From an uncultured bacterium (GTDB taxonomy: Bacteria > DUMJ01), in contig CALGNK010000010.1 of assembly GCA_937958695.1 (NCBI GenBank), positions 1-64,000 of the forward strand: DNA of 64,000 nt, given 5' to 3'. Shown here piece by piece: positions 25,149 to 34,309 of this stretch. The first letter of the stretch is position 1. Each line of letters begins with the position of its first letter. The notes under the pieces are model-generated. The model did no database searches, was not told the origin of the DNA, and saw only the letters and a program-made list of their open reading frames with translations. A program made the position numbers and the translations under genes.

Positions 25149-26955
25149 TATACTTCTACTTACACTGTTATTAATCCTACTACCTGAGTTTGCTAAGGCG
25201 GATTATTTTCTTACTGGAAATTTTTTCTCTTCCGAGACTGATATAAAGAAACTTCCTCTAGAGGTATCCTCTATAGTCTTTGGGATTAATGATAGGCTAT
25301 ATCTTTTAGATAGGAGGGAGGGGAAGATACAGATATATTCGCCAGAAGGAGTTCTTGAAAGAGAAATTTACTCTAAAGCTGAGGTTATCACTTTAGACCC
25401 ATGGGGCTATATCTATGCGATCTCTAAGGGAAGATTTGTAGACATACTTGATCCTTTAGGAAATCTAGTCAAGAGTATTACTCTTGAATCTCGAGATCCT
25501 ATTTATGATTTTATCTCTTATTTTGGGTTTGTCTCTGTAGATGAGAGGGGTTACATATATATTGTTAATACTAGTTCTGGTAAAGTTTCTATATACTCTC
25601 CTTCTGGAGTTTATGTTGGAGACCTTATAAAGAGTGGATATGGATCTTCAGACCTTACTATGGTGAATGCAGTAGCTATAGACTCTAGAGGGAACATCTA
25701 TGTAGCTGGAAGCCTGCCTAGATCAGCTGCTAGTAGGTTTGAGCCAAACTATATTGTAGCAAAGAGAATGAACTACCAGGGGTATACAAATATGACCTTT
25801 GGACCAATTATAAATGCATTTATAGGTGGAATAGTTGTGGACCAACTTGGCAATCTATATATTTTGGATACGTCTTCTTCTTATATCTATAAGTTCGATA
25901 AGAGAGGAGCTCTTGTTACTAGATTTTTTGTCGGTAGAGGCGCTACTTGTATTGCTATACGTAGCGATGGCTATATAGCCATAGGATACGGTGGAGAAGT
26001 AAAACTTTTTCATCCTTCTAGGTTGATGAAGATTATAGATAAGGCTAATGAAGCATTGCTAGATGGTAATTATGACCTTTCTGTAAAGTATTGGAACGAG
26101 GCATTAAGATTGAATAATTATATGAAATTTATCCATTCAGGTCTTGGAGAGACCTATTTATATATGAAAGATTATAGAAATGCTCTTAGGGAGTTTAAAT
26201 TGGCAGAGGATAAGTTTAGATATTCTGGAACTGTTATCCTTTATAGGAGAGAACTCTTCTATAGATATATAATCCTTTGGGGAATATTATTTCTAGTCAT
26301 AGCAAATATCGTTATTCTTTGGGGTAAAAGGTTCTCATTTATATTTAATAATATAATAGGTCGTATGATTTATGCCCCTGTAAAGACCCTAGTAGAGGTT
26401 AGAGAGAAGCCTATATACTGGGGCTTTATCCTACTAATTGCTCTTGCCCTTATAGATGCACTGAACAGAAGATATACCAATTATATCTTTCAGCCTAATT
26501 TAGAGGCTATAGATTATCTGTTCTTTCGTAGATTACTTATGTTTTCAGGTCTGTGGTTTGTAAGTGGGACTGTTTTTTATAGCGTTGGGGAGATATTTGA
26601 TGGAATGGGAACTTGGAAGCAGTGTATGCTTACTGCGATCTTCTGTATAGTGCCGTATATACTATTCTCATTTCCACTTTCTCTTATTAGTAACCTTCTT
26701 ACATTTCAAGAGAAGATTTACTACGACTATGCTAGACAGGGTTTAATACTTTGGTGCGGAATCCTCTTTTTCGTAAATGTCTATACCACACAACAGTTAT
26801 CTTCGACTAAGAATCTTTTAATATTTTTATTAACTGGGGTGGGATTGGCTTTTGCTATTTCTATAATTTTATTCCTACAAGGTGTTAATAGAGAATTATG
26901 GTCCTTTATAAAAGATATCTATCTTGAGGCATGGTATAGGTTGGTAGGATACTGA
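25129..26955 (+). CDS. NHL-propeller/TPR membrane protein with C-terminal Yip1-like domain
   Basis: A 608-residue protein with a signal peptide (about 1-24, ends F-A-K-A-D). An extracytoplasmic beta-propeller of NHL type follows (about 30-290; repeats like D-x-x-G-x-I-Y-V and YIYIVNTSSGKVSIYSPSG), then TPR-like helices (about 298-365, EALLDGNYDLSVKYWNEAL). A membrane helix near 375-395 leads to a multi-helix Yip1-like domain to the end. The outside propeller probably binds a partner or glycan while Yip1 embeds it in the membrane. It overlaps the gene before by 20 nt and the one after by 1 nt. Domain calls come from pattern recognition. Confidence 0.75.
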   Translation: MIRKKLNILLLTLLLILLPEFAKADYFLTGNFFSSETDIKKLPLEVSSIVFGINDRLYLLDRREGKIQIYSPEGVLEREIYSKAEVITLDPWGYIYAISKGRFVDILDPLGNLVKSITLESRDPIYDFISYFGFVSVDERGYIYIVNTSSGKVSIYSPSGVYVGDLIKSGYGSSDLTMVNAVAIDSRGNIYVAGSLPRSAASRFEPNYIVAKRMNYQGYTNMTFGPIINAFIGGIVVDQLGNLYILDTSSSYIYKFDKRGALVTRFFVGRGATCIAIRSDGYIAIGYGGEVKLFHPSRLMKIIDKANEALLDGNYDLSVKYWNEALRLNNYMKFIHSGLGETYLYMKDYRNALREFKLAEDKFRYSGTVILYRRELFYRYIILWGILFLVIANIVILWGKRFSFIFNNIIGRMIYAPVKTLVEVREKPIYWGFILLIALALIDALNRRYTNYIFQPNLEAIDYLFFRRLLMFSGLWFVSGTVFYSVGEIFDGMGTWKQCMLTAIFCIVPYILFSFPLSLISNLLTFQEKIYYDYARQGLILWCGILFFVNVYTTQQLSSTKNLLIFLLTGVGLAFAISIILFLQGVNRELWSFIKDIYLEAWYRLVGY

Positions 26956-28955
26956 TGCGAAAGAGTATCTTATTTGTGTTTATTCTTCTATTAATAGCCT
27001 CTAAAGTTTATGCCAAGCTAGATATTACCTATGAAGTGAGTAAAGACCTTCTTATTGTTAGGAATGATAGTTATACTATGACCAGTTCTCCTCTAGACTG
27101 GAGGTCTGTAAATGATTATTGGGATTCTAAGATAAGGTCAATGTTTATTGTTGAATATTGGGATAAGGAATTGGGTAATTCTAGACTTTTATTCTCTTAC
27201 GATGCAAAAAGGACTTCTGTTTCTAATAAAGAATCAATAGATATAAATTACAAGTTTTCATCTATAAACCTTAGTTTTACCGCTAAGTTATATAACAAAG
27301 GAGAATATATTGAGGTTACGATACCTTATAAGACTTTTAAGGAGGACCTTTCTTTTCCAGTAATTAGTGTTACCTTTTTACCATACCTAAACTCTGGTAG
27401 GGTTGGAGAAAGTGGATACCTAGTTATACCTGATGGTTGTGGGACTATCGTCAAATTTACAAAATTCTTTGGGGTAACCACACTTGAAAAACAGGTCTAC
27501 GGTGATTTAACCCCATCTAGTTATGATATAAACCAGATACCTATCACTCTACCTGTATTTGGTTGTATAAAGGGTAATTTAGGTTTTGCTGGTATAATAA
27601 CAGAAGGGGATGCCTTTAGCAGTTTAGTAATGGATATGGCACCTGGTAATGGATATTATTCTATAGGAGCTAAGTTTTATTTTAGAAGAATATTTGAAGA
27701 TATATACCGTAAGAAGAGGATAACTCCTAGAAGAGATAATAGGGATAGGACTATTCGCTTCTATGTACTCAAAGATGAATCTGCCAACTATGTTGGAGTT
27801 GGTAAGAGCTACAGGGAATTCCTCTTAAAAGAAAGAGGTGCCAAGACTCTAAAAGAAAAAATACCTACCTATAGTTATCTAGATCCAAATATTATCGATA
27901 TAGGGATATTTATGGGTGTTAAGAAAGGCTTTCAACTTTTTGATCCGGTGATTAGTTTAACATCCTTTAGAGAGATAAGTTTGATACTTGATAGATTAAG
28001 GGACCTTGGTATAAGGGCAAACATCATACTCGCTGGTTGGGAGAAATCTGGATTTGAGGGTGAGAATCCTACCACCTTTCCTCCGTTTGATGGTTCTAGA
28101 GGCCTTAAGTTGATATTAGAAAGGGCCAAGAATTTGGGACACTTTATAAGTCTTTCGGTTAATTTTTTTGATATCTATCAGAATTCTAGAGATTTTTATA
28201 GAAGGTTAACATTGAAGAGTCCTGTAAAATTACCATTAGAGCAGAATACGTATAGGAGAGGATATATTATATGTCCACAAGTAGCATTGACTAAATTTCA
28301 GAGGTTCTACAGTGAGGCAAAAAAGATCGGAGTAGCTGGGATTGAACTTAGACGTTTAGGTAGAGGTCTTATAGAATGTTTTGATGATGACCATCCCGTA
28401 GATAGATTTGATTGTGCAGGAATCTATACAAAAATGATAAGTTCAGCTGGTATAGTTGAGGGAGGCTGTGGTTATGGTGTATATTCGGTAAATAATTTTG
28501 TCTCTGTACCATCTAAGAGCTCAGGTTTTTTTGGTGGAGATTCTGTCCCTTTGTGGCAGATAGTGTTACATGGTATAGTAAGATACTCCTTTGAACCAAT
28601 AAATCTTAGGAGGGACTTTGATTACGAATTCCTCAAGACTCTAGAGTACGGGGCATTACCAACCGCTATACTGACTTATAGATCTCCGATATTGATAAGG
28701 GATACCTTTTACAAAGACCTCTTTAGCTCTAGATTCTTGGATTGGCAGAACGATCTAAAGCGTGAGTATGAACTTCTTAATAGAATACTTGGATATCTCC
28801 AGTATCATTTTATTACCGACCACAGAGAATTATCTAGGTATGTATATCAAACGACTTATAGTGATGGCACTAGGGTTATAGTGAATTATTCAAACAAAGA
28901 ATTTAATGGTATAAAGCCGCTTGGGTATAGAATAATTAAAGGAGATAATCAATAG
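26955..28955 (+). CDS. Exported DUF5696-type protein, glycosidase-like
   Basis: A 666-residue protein with a clear signal peptide (residues 1-20, ending V-Y-A). The N-terminal 280 residues are beta-sandwich-like and the rest looks like a TIM barrel with motifs such as GIRANIILAGWEKSGF, so it resembles glycoside hydrolases. I recall the family as DUF5696, of unknown function and often beside Yip1 proteins and sugar ABC permeases in Firmicutes. Starts ATG 26955 in a TGATG overlap. Likely an extracytoplasmic glycan-binding or cleaving factor; catalytic residues are not assigned. Confidence 0.7.
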   Translation: MRKSILFVFILLLIASKVYAKLDITYEVSKDLLIVRNDSYTMTSSPLDWRSVNDYWDSKIRSMFIVEYWDKELGNSRLLFSYDAKRTSVSNKESIDINYKFSSINLSFTAKLYNKGEYIEVTIPYKTFKEDLSFPVISVTFLPYLNSGRVGESGYLVIPDGCGTIVKFTKFFGVTTLEKQVYGDLTPSSYDINQIPITLPVFGCIKGNLGFAGIITEGDAFSSLVMDMAPGNGYYSIGAKFYFRRIFEDIYRKKRITPRRDNRDRTIRFYVLKDESANYVGVGKSYREFLLKERGAKTLKEKIPTYSYLDPNIIDIGIFMGVKKGFQLFDPVISLTSFREISLILDRLRDLGIRANIILAGWEKSGFEGENPTTFPPFDGSRGLKLILERAKNLGHFISLSVNFFDIYQNSRDFYRRLTLKSPVKLPLEQNTYRRGYIICPQVALTKFQRFYSEAKKIGVAGIELRRLGRGLIECFDDDHPVDRFDCAGIYTKMISSAGIVEGGCGYGVYSVNNFVSVPSKSSGFFGGDSVPLWQIVLHGIVRYSFEPINLRRDFDYEFLKTLEYGALPTAILTYRSPILIRDTFYKDLFSSRFLDWQNDLKREYELLNRILGYLQYHFITDHRELSRYVYQTTYSDGTRVIVNYSNKEFNGIKPLGYRIIKGDNQ

Positions 28956-29656
28956 TGAGGTGGCTTATTTTACTTGTCTCTCCATCTGAAGCTTGGGAAT
29001 ATGTTAAGAATACCAACTGGCTCATTATTCCCATTTTGGTGGGAATCTTATCAGCACTCTGTAGTTTTTACATTACTATAGATCCCAATGTTATGTATCT
29101 TAAGGCTGAGACGATTGTAAGATTATCTCGTAATAGCTTTTTCTCACTACCAGAAGGGGAAGGGATTATAAAACTATCTATCACTCTAGGGTTTATTATG
29201 CTACCATTATGGTATATCTTTAGAACTATAGTTTCTAGTATGATTGCAAAAAGGATACTTAAGTATATAGAGTATAAGAAACTTTTAATTATCTTTTCTT
29301 TATCTCTTTTACCAATTATTCCTTTAAGATTCATTATTCTGTACTTTATTAAGGTTAAAGGCTTAAAAGACCTAGTTGACCTTAGAGACCTTTATATAAC
29401 ACTGAGCCCTGTTCTATTCTATGCATTAAATAGAGATATACTTAAGAACGATATGCTCTATATGTTTCTTAGAGAGATAAGCTTGCAGAATATCTGGACT
29501 ATGGTTATATTTGCAGGTCTTTCTTCTAAAGAAGGTATAGATACTAGAAGAGGTATATTGGCTTTTCTTATCGTTCTAGCAGTTATGAGAATTATAGAGA
29601 TACTTTGGGAGAATTATAGCTATAATATAATCTGGTTTCTTCTTGTTGGAGGTTGA
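28955..29656 (+). CDS. Yip1-like membrane protein
   Basis: A 233-residue protein with about five membrane helices (for instance residues 21-41, 69-88, 104-130 and 205-231) and few charged loops. The layout matches the Yip1 domain of the protein at 25129. GTG start shares one base with the preceding TAG. Presence of two Yip1-like proteins in one operon suggests a membrane complex. Family assignment is moderate. Confidence 0.65.
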   Translation: MRWLILLVSPSEAWEYVKNTNWLIIPILVGILSALCSFYITIDPNVMYLKAETIVRLSRNSFFSLPEGEGIIKLSITLGFIMLPLWYIFRTIVSSMIAKRILKYIEYKKLLIIFSLSLLPIIPLRFIILYFIKVKGLKDLVDLRDLYITLSPVLFYALNRDILKNDMLYMFLREISLQNIWTMVIFAGLSSKEGIDTRRGILAFLIVLAVMRIIEILWENYSYNIIWFLLVGG

Positions 29657-29658
29657 GT

Positions 29659-31023
29659 ATGAGAAAGAAGTTAGGTATTACTGCGCTTATTGTAAGTATT
29701 TTATGGGTTATGTATCTTGGTTTTATATATAATAGAACTTATTTCGAACATTACCCTAAGGTTACTGTTACCGTTGCCGAGAGAAAACCTTTTATTCAGG
29801 ATATATCTACAATTGGTTATATAGAGCCTGCTGTTAGGTCTACTATAAGGAGTACTGTATCAGGAAAGGTCTTAGAAATAATGGTTAATGTTGGAGACTA
29901 TGTAAGGAAAGGGGATCCTCTATTTCGTATAGAATCCCCAGATTTAGAACTTCAGATAGAGCAGGCTAAGTTAAATATAGAAAAGCTCAAGATAGAAGAA
30001 GAAAAGCTAAAAAGTGAAGTTTATGATATATCTCAGCATGAGGTAAATCTAAAAAGAGAGGAGGAAAATCTTAATAGAGCTCAAAAGGAGTTAGAAAAGG
30101 CAGAGTTTCTCTTTAAGAATGGGATTATTACCCTCTCAGAATACAGTAACTATAAAAATCTATATACCCAGGCAAAGCTTACCTATGAACTGGCAGAGAA
30201 GAATTATAGAATTAGTAAAAGACAGTATGAAATACAAGAAAAACTTAAGACCGATAACCTTTTGGTTTTGCACAAGAGTATAAAAAATGCCAAGGCACAA
30301 TTAAAAAATTTGGAAGATCAGAGGTTGGTTAAAGCTAGTATAGAAGGTAGGATAGTTTCTATCTTTGTAAAGAAGGGAGAATATGTTACAGTTGGAACCC
30401 CTATTGTCTATATGGCTGACGAGAGAAAATTAATGGTATCCTCTGTAGTAGATCCAAAATATATAGATAGGGTCAAAATTGGTCAGGAGATAAGATTTAA
30501 GGTTGACCCACTCTCTACCAAGGAGTATAAGGGAGAAGTAGATTCTATATCAGAGGGAACAGAGGAATTGATGGGTAAGACTGGTATAAAGGTTACTGGA
30601 AGAATAAAGGATAAGATACCGGGTATCAAGGTTAATATGCCTGTGTATTCAAGGATTTTAGTACGGAGTAAGGAACTTAGTGTAGTTGTTCCTGTAGCAA
30701 GTATATATCAGGAGACCCCTAAAGGTGAGGAAAATCCCCTGTATTATTTGAGTCCACCCAGCCCAAAAGATGTTGAATATTACGTTTTTGTGCTTGAAAG
30801 AACACCTATAACTACTGATGACAGAGAACTTAGAAGATTGATAAGAGATAACGTTCAAGTTGTGAGAAAGAGAAAAGTTGAGGTAGGCGGGGTTAGTGAA
30901 GGCGAAGCGGAGATTATTAGCGGTTTGAATCAATTTGAAAAAGTAGTTACATATAGTAGCAGATCGCTTAACGATTATGATAGGGTTATAGTTATAGAGA
31001 GAGAAAAATGGGCAAAGGATTAG
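29659..31023 (+). CDS. MacA/HlyD-type periplasmic adaptor protein
   Basis: A 454-residue membrane-fusion (adaptor) protein: N-terminal membrane anchor (about residues 7-27), lipoyl/barrel-sandwich halves split by a long alpha-helical hairpin (about 95-210, heptad-rich, E-K-L-K-I-E-E-E), and a beta-barrel domain with VKKGEYVTVGTPIVYMAD. Adaptors of this type link ABC or RND pumps to their substrates and the envelope. ATG 29659 has GGAGGT; a TTG two codons earlier is closer to it. It overlaps the MacB-like gene by 16 nt. Such adaptors also occur in monoderm bacteria, so an outer membrane does not follow. Confidence 0.87.
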   Translation: MRKKLGITALIVSILWVMYLGFIYNRTYFEHYPKVTVTVAERKPFIQDISTIGYIEPAVRSTIRSTVSGKVLEIMVNVGDYVRKGDPLFRIESPDLELQIEQAKLNIEKLKIEEEKLKSEVYDISQHEVNLKREEENLNRAQKELEKAEFLFKNGIITLSEYSNYKNLYTQAKLTYELAEKNYRISKRQYEIQEKLKTDNLLVLHKSIKNAKAQLKNLEDQRLVKASIEGRIVSIFVKKGEYVTVGTPIVYMADERKLMVSSVVDPKYIDRVKIGQEIRFKVDPLSTKEYKGEVDSISEGTEELMGKTGIKVTGRIKDKIPGIKVNMPVYSRILVRSKELSVVVPVASIYQETPKGEENPLYYLSPPSPKDVEYYVFVLERTPITTDDRELRRLIRDNVQVVRKRKVEVGGVSEGEAEIISGLNQFEKVVTYSSRSLNDYDRVIVIEREKWAKD

Positions 31024-32066
31024 AGGGAGTAAAGATAGGGATAGCTGTTATGCTTGTTTCTCTTGTATTAGGTTCACTAGAGTCTATTAGATTTGGCTTA
31101 GGGTATAATATCTTTACCTATGGGATGGATATATTTGCAGTTTCTCCATATCTAACAGAGGAGATGAAATTAGAACCTCTTACCTGGGAAGATGCTAAGG
31201 CTATAGCAGACATACCTGGTGTGAAGTCAGTAGATAGTGTAAAAAAGGGTACCGCTAAGGTTTTATTAAGAGCCGAAGAGACAAATATGAATATCACCCT
31301 AATTACTCCAAATTTTGTAGACATTATTGGGAGAAGGCTAATAGATGGAAGAAATTTCACAAGTACTGATTTTTCTAGGTCTTATAAGGTTGTTCTTCTT
31401 CCAGAGAACACTAAGGACATACTCTTTAGTAAAGATGTAAATCCTCTTGGGAGCGAGATATATATAAACAGGGAGAGATTTATTGTAGTTGGTATCCTGG
31501 GTCAGGCATTTATGGAGAAGATAATAAATAGGTTTAAGATACTGAGGGATTATCTGCCTATGATATCACAATTGGCAGAACTTATATATCCAAAAAGAGA
31601 GCTTTTAATACCTTTATACTACGATCCTTATGATAGATTAGATGCTTTAATAATAACTGTTTATCCAAAGTATTCTTGGGGAACCTTTAAGGCAGTCTTA
31701 AAGGATGAGATAGTAAGGACATTAAGATTTAGACATATAGGGGAAAGTGATTATGAGGTATTCAATCTACACGAAAGGCTTTTAGCATTTAAGGTTTATC
31801 TATTGATCTTTCTCTCAGTAATGTTTGTTATATCTGTAATACTTATAGCATCTGCTTTTCTAAGAACTAGAGGTATTCTTTTCAGAGATAAGATACTTCT
31901 ATTTTTAATTTGGATAACTGTAGGAGAACTTTCAGGATTATTGTTATCTAGAGTTGTTACAATTAGGTTAGATATACCTCCATCACCGGTTTGGTGTTTC
32001 TTAGTAGGATTTTTCATACCATTCTTTATTTGGTGTAGATATGAGATTAAGAAGATTAAACTATAG
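31008..32066 (+). CDS. MacB/FtsX-type permease without ATPase domain
   Basis: A 352-residue membrane protein with the MacB topology: one N-terminal helix (about residues 8-28), a large extracytoplasmic domain with the MacB-PCD-like IADIPGVKSVDSV and LGSEIYINRERFIVVGIL patterns, then three helices (about 262-350). There is no Walker A, signature or Walker B, so an ATPase must come from elsewhere, and none is encoded in this operon. It overlaps the adaptor before it and the MalF-type gene after it (26 nt). Substrate and direction unknown. Confidence 0.8.
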   Translation: MGKGLEGVKIGIAVMLVSLVLGSLESIRFGLGYNIFTYGMDIFAVSPYLTEEMKLEPLTWEDAKAIADIPGVKSVDSVKKGTAKVLLRAEETNMNITLITPNFVDIIGRRLIDGRNFTSTDFSRSYKVVLLPENTKDILFSKDVNPLGSEIYINRERFIVVGILGQAFMEKIINRFKILRDYLPMISQLAELIYPKRELLIPLYYDPYDRLDALIITVYPKYSWGTFKAVLKDEIVRTLRFRHIGESDYEVFNLHERLLAFKVYLLIFLSVMFVISVILIASAFLRTRGILFRDKILLFLIWITVGELSGLLLSRVVTIRLDIPPSPVWCFLVGFFIPFFIWCRYEIKKIKL

Positions 32067-32925
32067 ACAAAAGAATATACTGATGAGTTATATAGCCATA
32101 TCTCCATGGCTTATAGGGTTTGCTGTCTTTTTTGTATTCCCTCTATTATTCTCCATCGTCTTAAGTTTTCTAAAATGGAGCTTTAATGGAAGCACATTTG
32201 TATGGCTTGATAACTATAAGGAAGCACTTTTTAACGATAGGGATTTCTGGTATAGCCTAGGTGTAACATTAGGTTATGGTGTTATAAGTATTCCATTTAC
32301 AATACTATTCTCGCTTATACTTGCCCTTCTCATAAATCAAAAGGTAAAAGGGATAGGTTTTTTTAGAATGGTGTATTTCTTACCAGTAGTAGCTGCTTCA
32401 GATGTTGTCGTAGCCAAGATAGGTCCTGAAATATTTAGTAAAATGGTCAGTGTAAATGTAACATTGGAGACATTTGGCATTCAGGTCAATCCAGATGTCC
32501 AAAACTTTATAGGGCTCTTTTCTACCCTAATTACTCTAGGACTATGGCGTGTAGGTATTCAGATGCTTATATTTTTAGCTGGTCTTCAGAGTATAGACCC
32601 TCAGATATATGAGGCGGTAGAATTAGATGGTGCCAGCTGGTGGAAGAGCCTCTGGGCAATAACTATTCCTCTTTTAGGTCCCTTTATAGTTATTAATGTC
32701 GTCTTTACTGTAATTGAGTCTTTTACTAATGTCTTTACAATAGCAAGGGTACTAGCAGGGGGAAGAAGTGTAACTCCTTTCTTTATGGACTATGTATATA
32801 GACTCAGTTTTGAACAGTATAGGCTTGGATATGGATCTGCGGTAAGCTGGATATTTCTTATTATTGTTATCTCATTAGTGCTATTAGCTTACTATTACTC
32901 TCAGAAGTATCTAGTTGAGAGGTAA
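32041..32925 (+). CDS. Sugar ABC transporter permease, MalF/UgpA-type
   Basis: A 294-residue permease with six membrane helices and the family start YIAISPWLIGFAVFFVFPL. The EAA loop reads E-A-V-E-L-D-G-A near residue 195, the docking site for a MalK-type ATPase. ATG 32041 is supported by the basic leader typical of the family, although it overlaps the preceding gene by 26 nt. The next gene is the MalG partner. Unusually, there is no binding-protein or ATPase gene beside them. In this family a shared ATPase (MsmK-like) is common. Confidence 0.9.
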   Translation: MRLRRLNYRQKNILMSYIAISPWLIGFAVFFVFPLLFSIVLSFLKWSFNGSTFVWLDNYKEALFNDRDFWYSLGVTLGYGVISIPFTILFSLILALLINQKVKGIGFFRMVYFLPVVAASDVVVAKIGPEIFSKMVSVNVTLETFGIQVNPDVQNFIGLFSTLITLGLWRVGIQMLIFLAGLQSIDPQIYEAVELDGASWWKSLWAITIPLLGPFIVINVVFTVIESFTNVFTIARVLAGGRSVTPFFMDYVYRLSFEQYRLGYGSAVSWIFLIIVISLVLLAYYYSQKYLVER

Positions 32926-32931
32926 GAGAAG

Positions 32932-33834
32932 ATGAAGTACAAGACTAACATCCTCTATAAGATTAAAAGGATAATACCAAAGCTTATAATCTACTTTTTA
33001 CTTATTGATGGGGCTTTTATATTCCTCTATCCCATTGGGAGGACGGTAGTCATATCCCTTATGACTATAGAGGACTATATGGATCCTTCGGTGAATTGGA
33101 TCCCAAATAGGTTAAACTTTAGAAATTATATAGATGTATTAAAACCTATGGAATTCTTTACCGCCTTTTCTAATACTGTAAAACTGACAGTGTTCTGCAT
33201 CTTAGGACAGGTCTTATCCTCTGCTCTTGTTGGATATGGCCTTGCTAGAGGTAAGATTCCTGGAAAAGAGGTTATTATGATGATAATACTTGCTACCCTT
33301 GTTGTTCCTCCTCAGACTCTCCTCATACCTTACTACATCCTATATCACAGATTAAACCTCTTAGATTCACTTAATGTATTTATTATTCCTTCTTTCTTTG
33401 GCTTTGGAATATATGCACCTCTATGCATATTTGTCTTCAGACAAGTATTTAATACACTTCCGACTGAACTAGAAGATGCAGCCATAATAGATGGTGCAGA
33501 TTTCTTTAGGTGTTTCTGGTATGTCTATCTTCCACTATCTAGGTCTGCCTTTGTAACGGTAGGACTCTTCACCTTTGTCTGGTATTGGAACGAGTATGCC
33601 AGGAGCATCATCTTCTTTAATAATATAAGGACTATTCCTATAGCTCTATCTCTACTATTCTCTGCCGATCCTGCATATGTAGGTACAGGCTTTGGTGGTA
33701 TGAATATTAGTGTTGTGACCTATCCTATGATGATGTCTGCGGTTATGCTGACTATACTTCCCTGTCTAATTTTATACCTCTTTACACAGAAATACTATTT
33801 AACTGCTATAGAACAAGTTGGGATAAAGGGATAA
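32932..33834 (+). CDS. Sugar ABC transporter permease, MalG/UgpE-type
   Basis: A 300-residue permease partner with six helices, the N-terminal YFLLIDGAFIFLYPIGRTV region and the EAA loop (E-D-A-A-I-I-D-G-A-D near residue 185). It is 6 nt from the MalF-type gene. With it, this forms the membrane channel of a carbohydrate importer that must borrow ATPase and binding protein. It ends the eight-gene locus; a new promoter starts 17 nt downstream. Confidence 0.9.
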   Translation: MKYKTNILYKIKRIIPKLIIYFLLIDGAFIFLYPIGRTVVISLMTIEDYMDPSVNWIPNRLNFRNYIDVLKPMEFFTAFSNTVKLTVFCILGQVLSSALVGYGLARGKIPGKEVIMMIILATLVVPPQTLLIPYYILYHRLNLLDSLNVFIIPSFFGFGIYAPLCIFVFRQVFNTLPTELEDAAIIDGADFFRCFWYVYLPLSRSAFVTVGLFTFVWYWNEYARSIIFFNNIRTIPIALSLLFSADPAYVGTGFGGMNISVVTYPMMMSAVMLTILPCLILYLFTQKYYLTAIEQVGIKG

Positions 33835-33850
33835 AACTATGCTTATCCTA

Positions 33851-33879
33851 TTGACATTTAGGTCAATTTGACCCATAAT
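33851..33879 (+). promoter_or_regulatory. Promoter with operator dyad in its spacer, for speD-speB
   Basis: TTGACA (33851-33856) and CATAAT (33874-33879) are separated by exactly 17 bp. The spacer holds the dyad GGTCAA-T-TTGACC at 33861-33873, filling the gap between the boxes. A regulator bound there would block polymerase, so repression of polyamine synthesis is a reasonable guess. Confidence 0.7.
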
Positions 33880-33925
33880 AATGTAGCTAATAATCAGGAA
33901 AGAAAGGGAGTGTGAATAGGAAGAA

Positions 33926-34309
33926 GTGTATGGGCCACATTTAATGTTAGATTGTTATGGCAGTCCGAAGAGTATATTGGCAGATGTGAGTTTTCTATAT
34001 GAGGTTTTAGATGAACTGCCAAGTATAATTGGTATGCATAAGATTATGCCACCATATGTCTTTAAGTATGATAGCAAAGATATTCCAGAAGACTGGGGAC
34101 TCTCAGGGATAGTTTTGATAGCTGAGAGCCATATAGCTATACATACGTATCCAGAGAAGGAATACTTTACAGTGGATATCTTCTCCTGTAAAGAGTTTGA
34201 TCTAGAGATTGCTAAGAGGTACTTAACGGAGAAGTTTAAGGTTAAAAGATATGAGTTTCATCATATAGATAGGGGATTAGAATTCCCAAGGAGCACTCCT
34301 AAGGTGTGA
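33926..34309 (+). CDS. speD: S-adenosylmethionine decarboxylase proenzyme
   Basis: A 127-residue proenzyme of the small prokaryotic class. Self-cleavage between E67 and S68 (AESHIAIHTYPE) makes the pyruvoyl group; H73 and C88 (DIFSC) are the processing and catalytic residues. The product, decarboxylated AdoMet, is the aminopropyl donor for spermidine-type polyamines. It starts with GTG 33926 directly after AGGAAG, and no better in-frame start is seen. Its TGA overlaps the agmatinase ATG, so the two are coupled. No spermidine synthase is in the window. Confidence 0.93.
   Translation: MYGPHLMLDCYGSPKSILADVSFLYEVLDELPSIIGMHKIMPPYVFKYDSKDIPEDWGLSGIVLIAESHIAIHTYPEKEYFTVDIFSCKEFDLEIAKRYLTEKFKVKRYEFHHIDRGLEFPRSTPKV

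Noticed and set aside
31008-32066. Calling this gene a complete MacB exporter
   Set aside because: The membrane and outside domains match, but there is no ATPase domain, so it is only a permease half.
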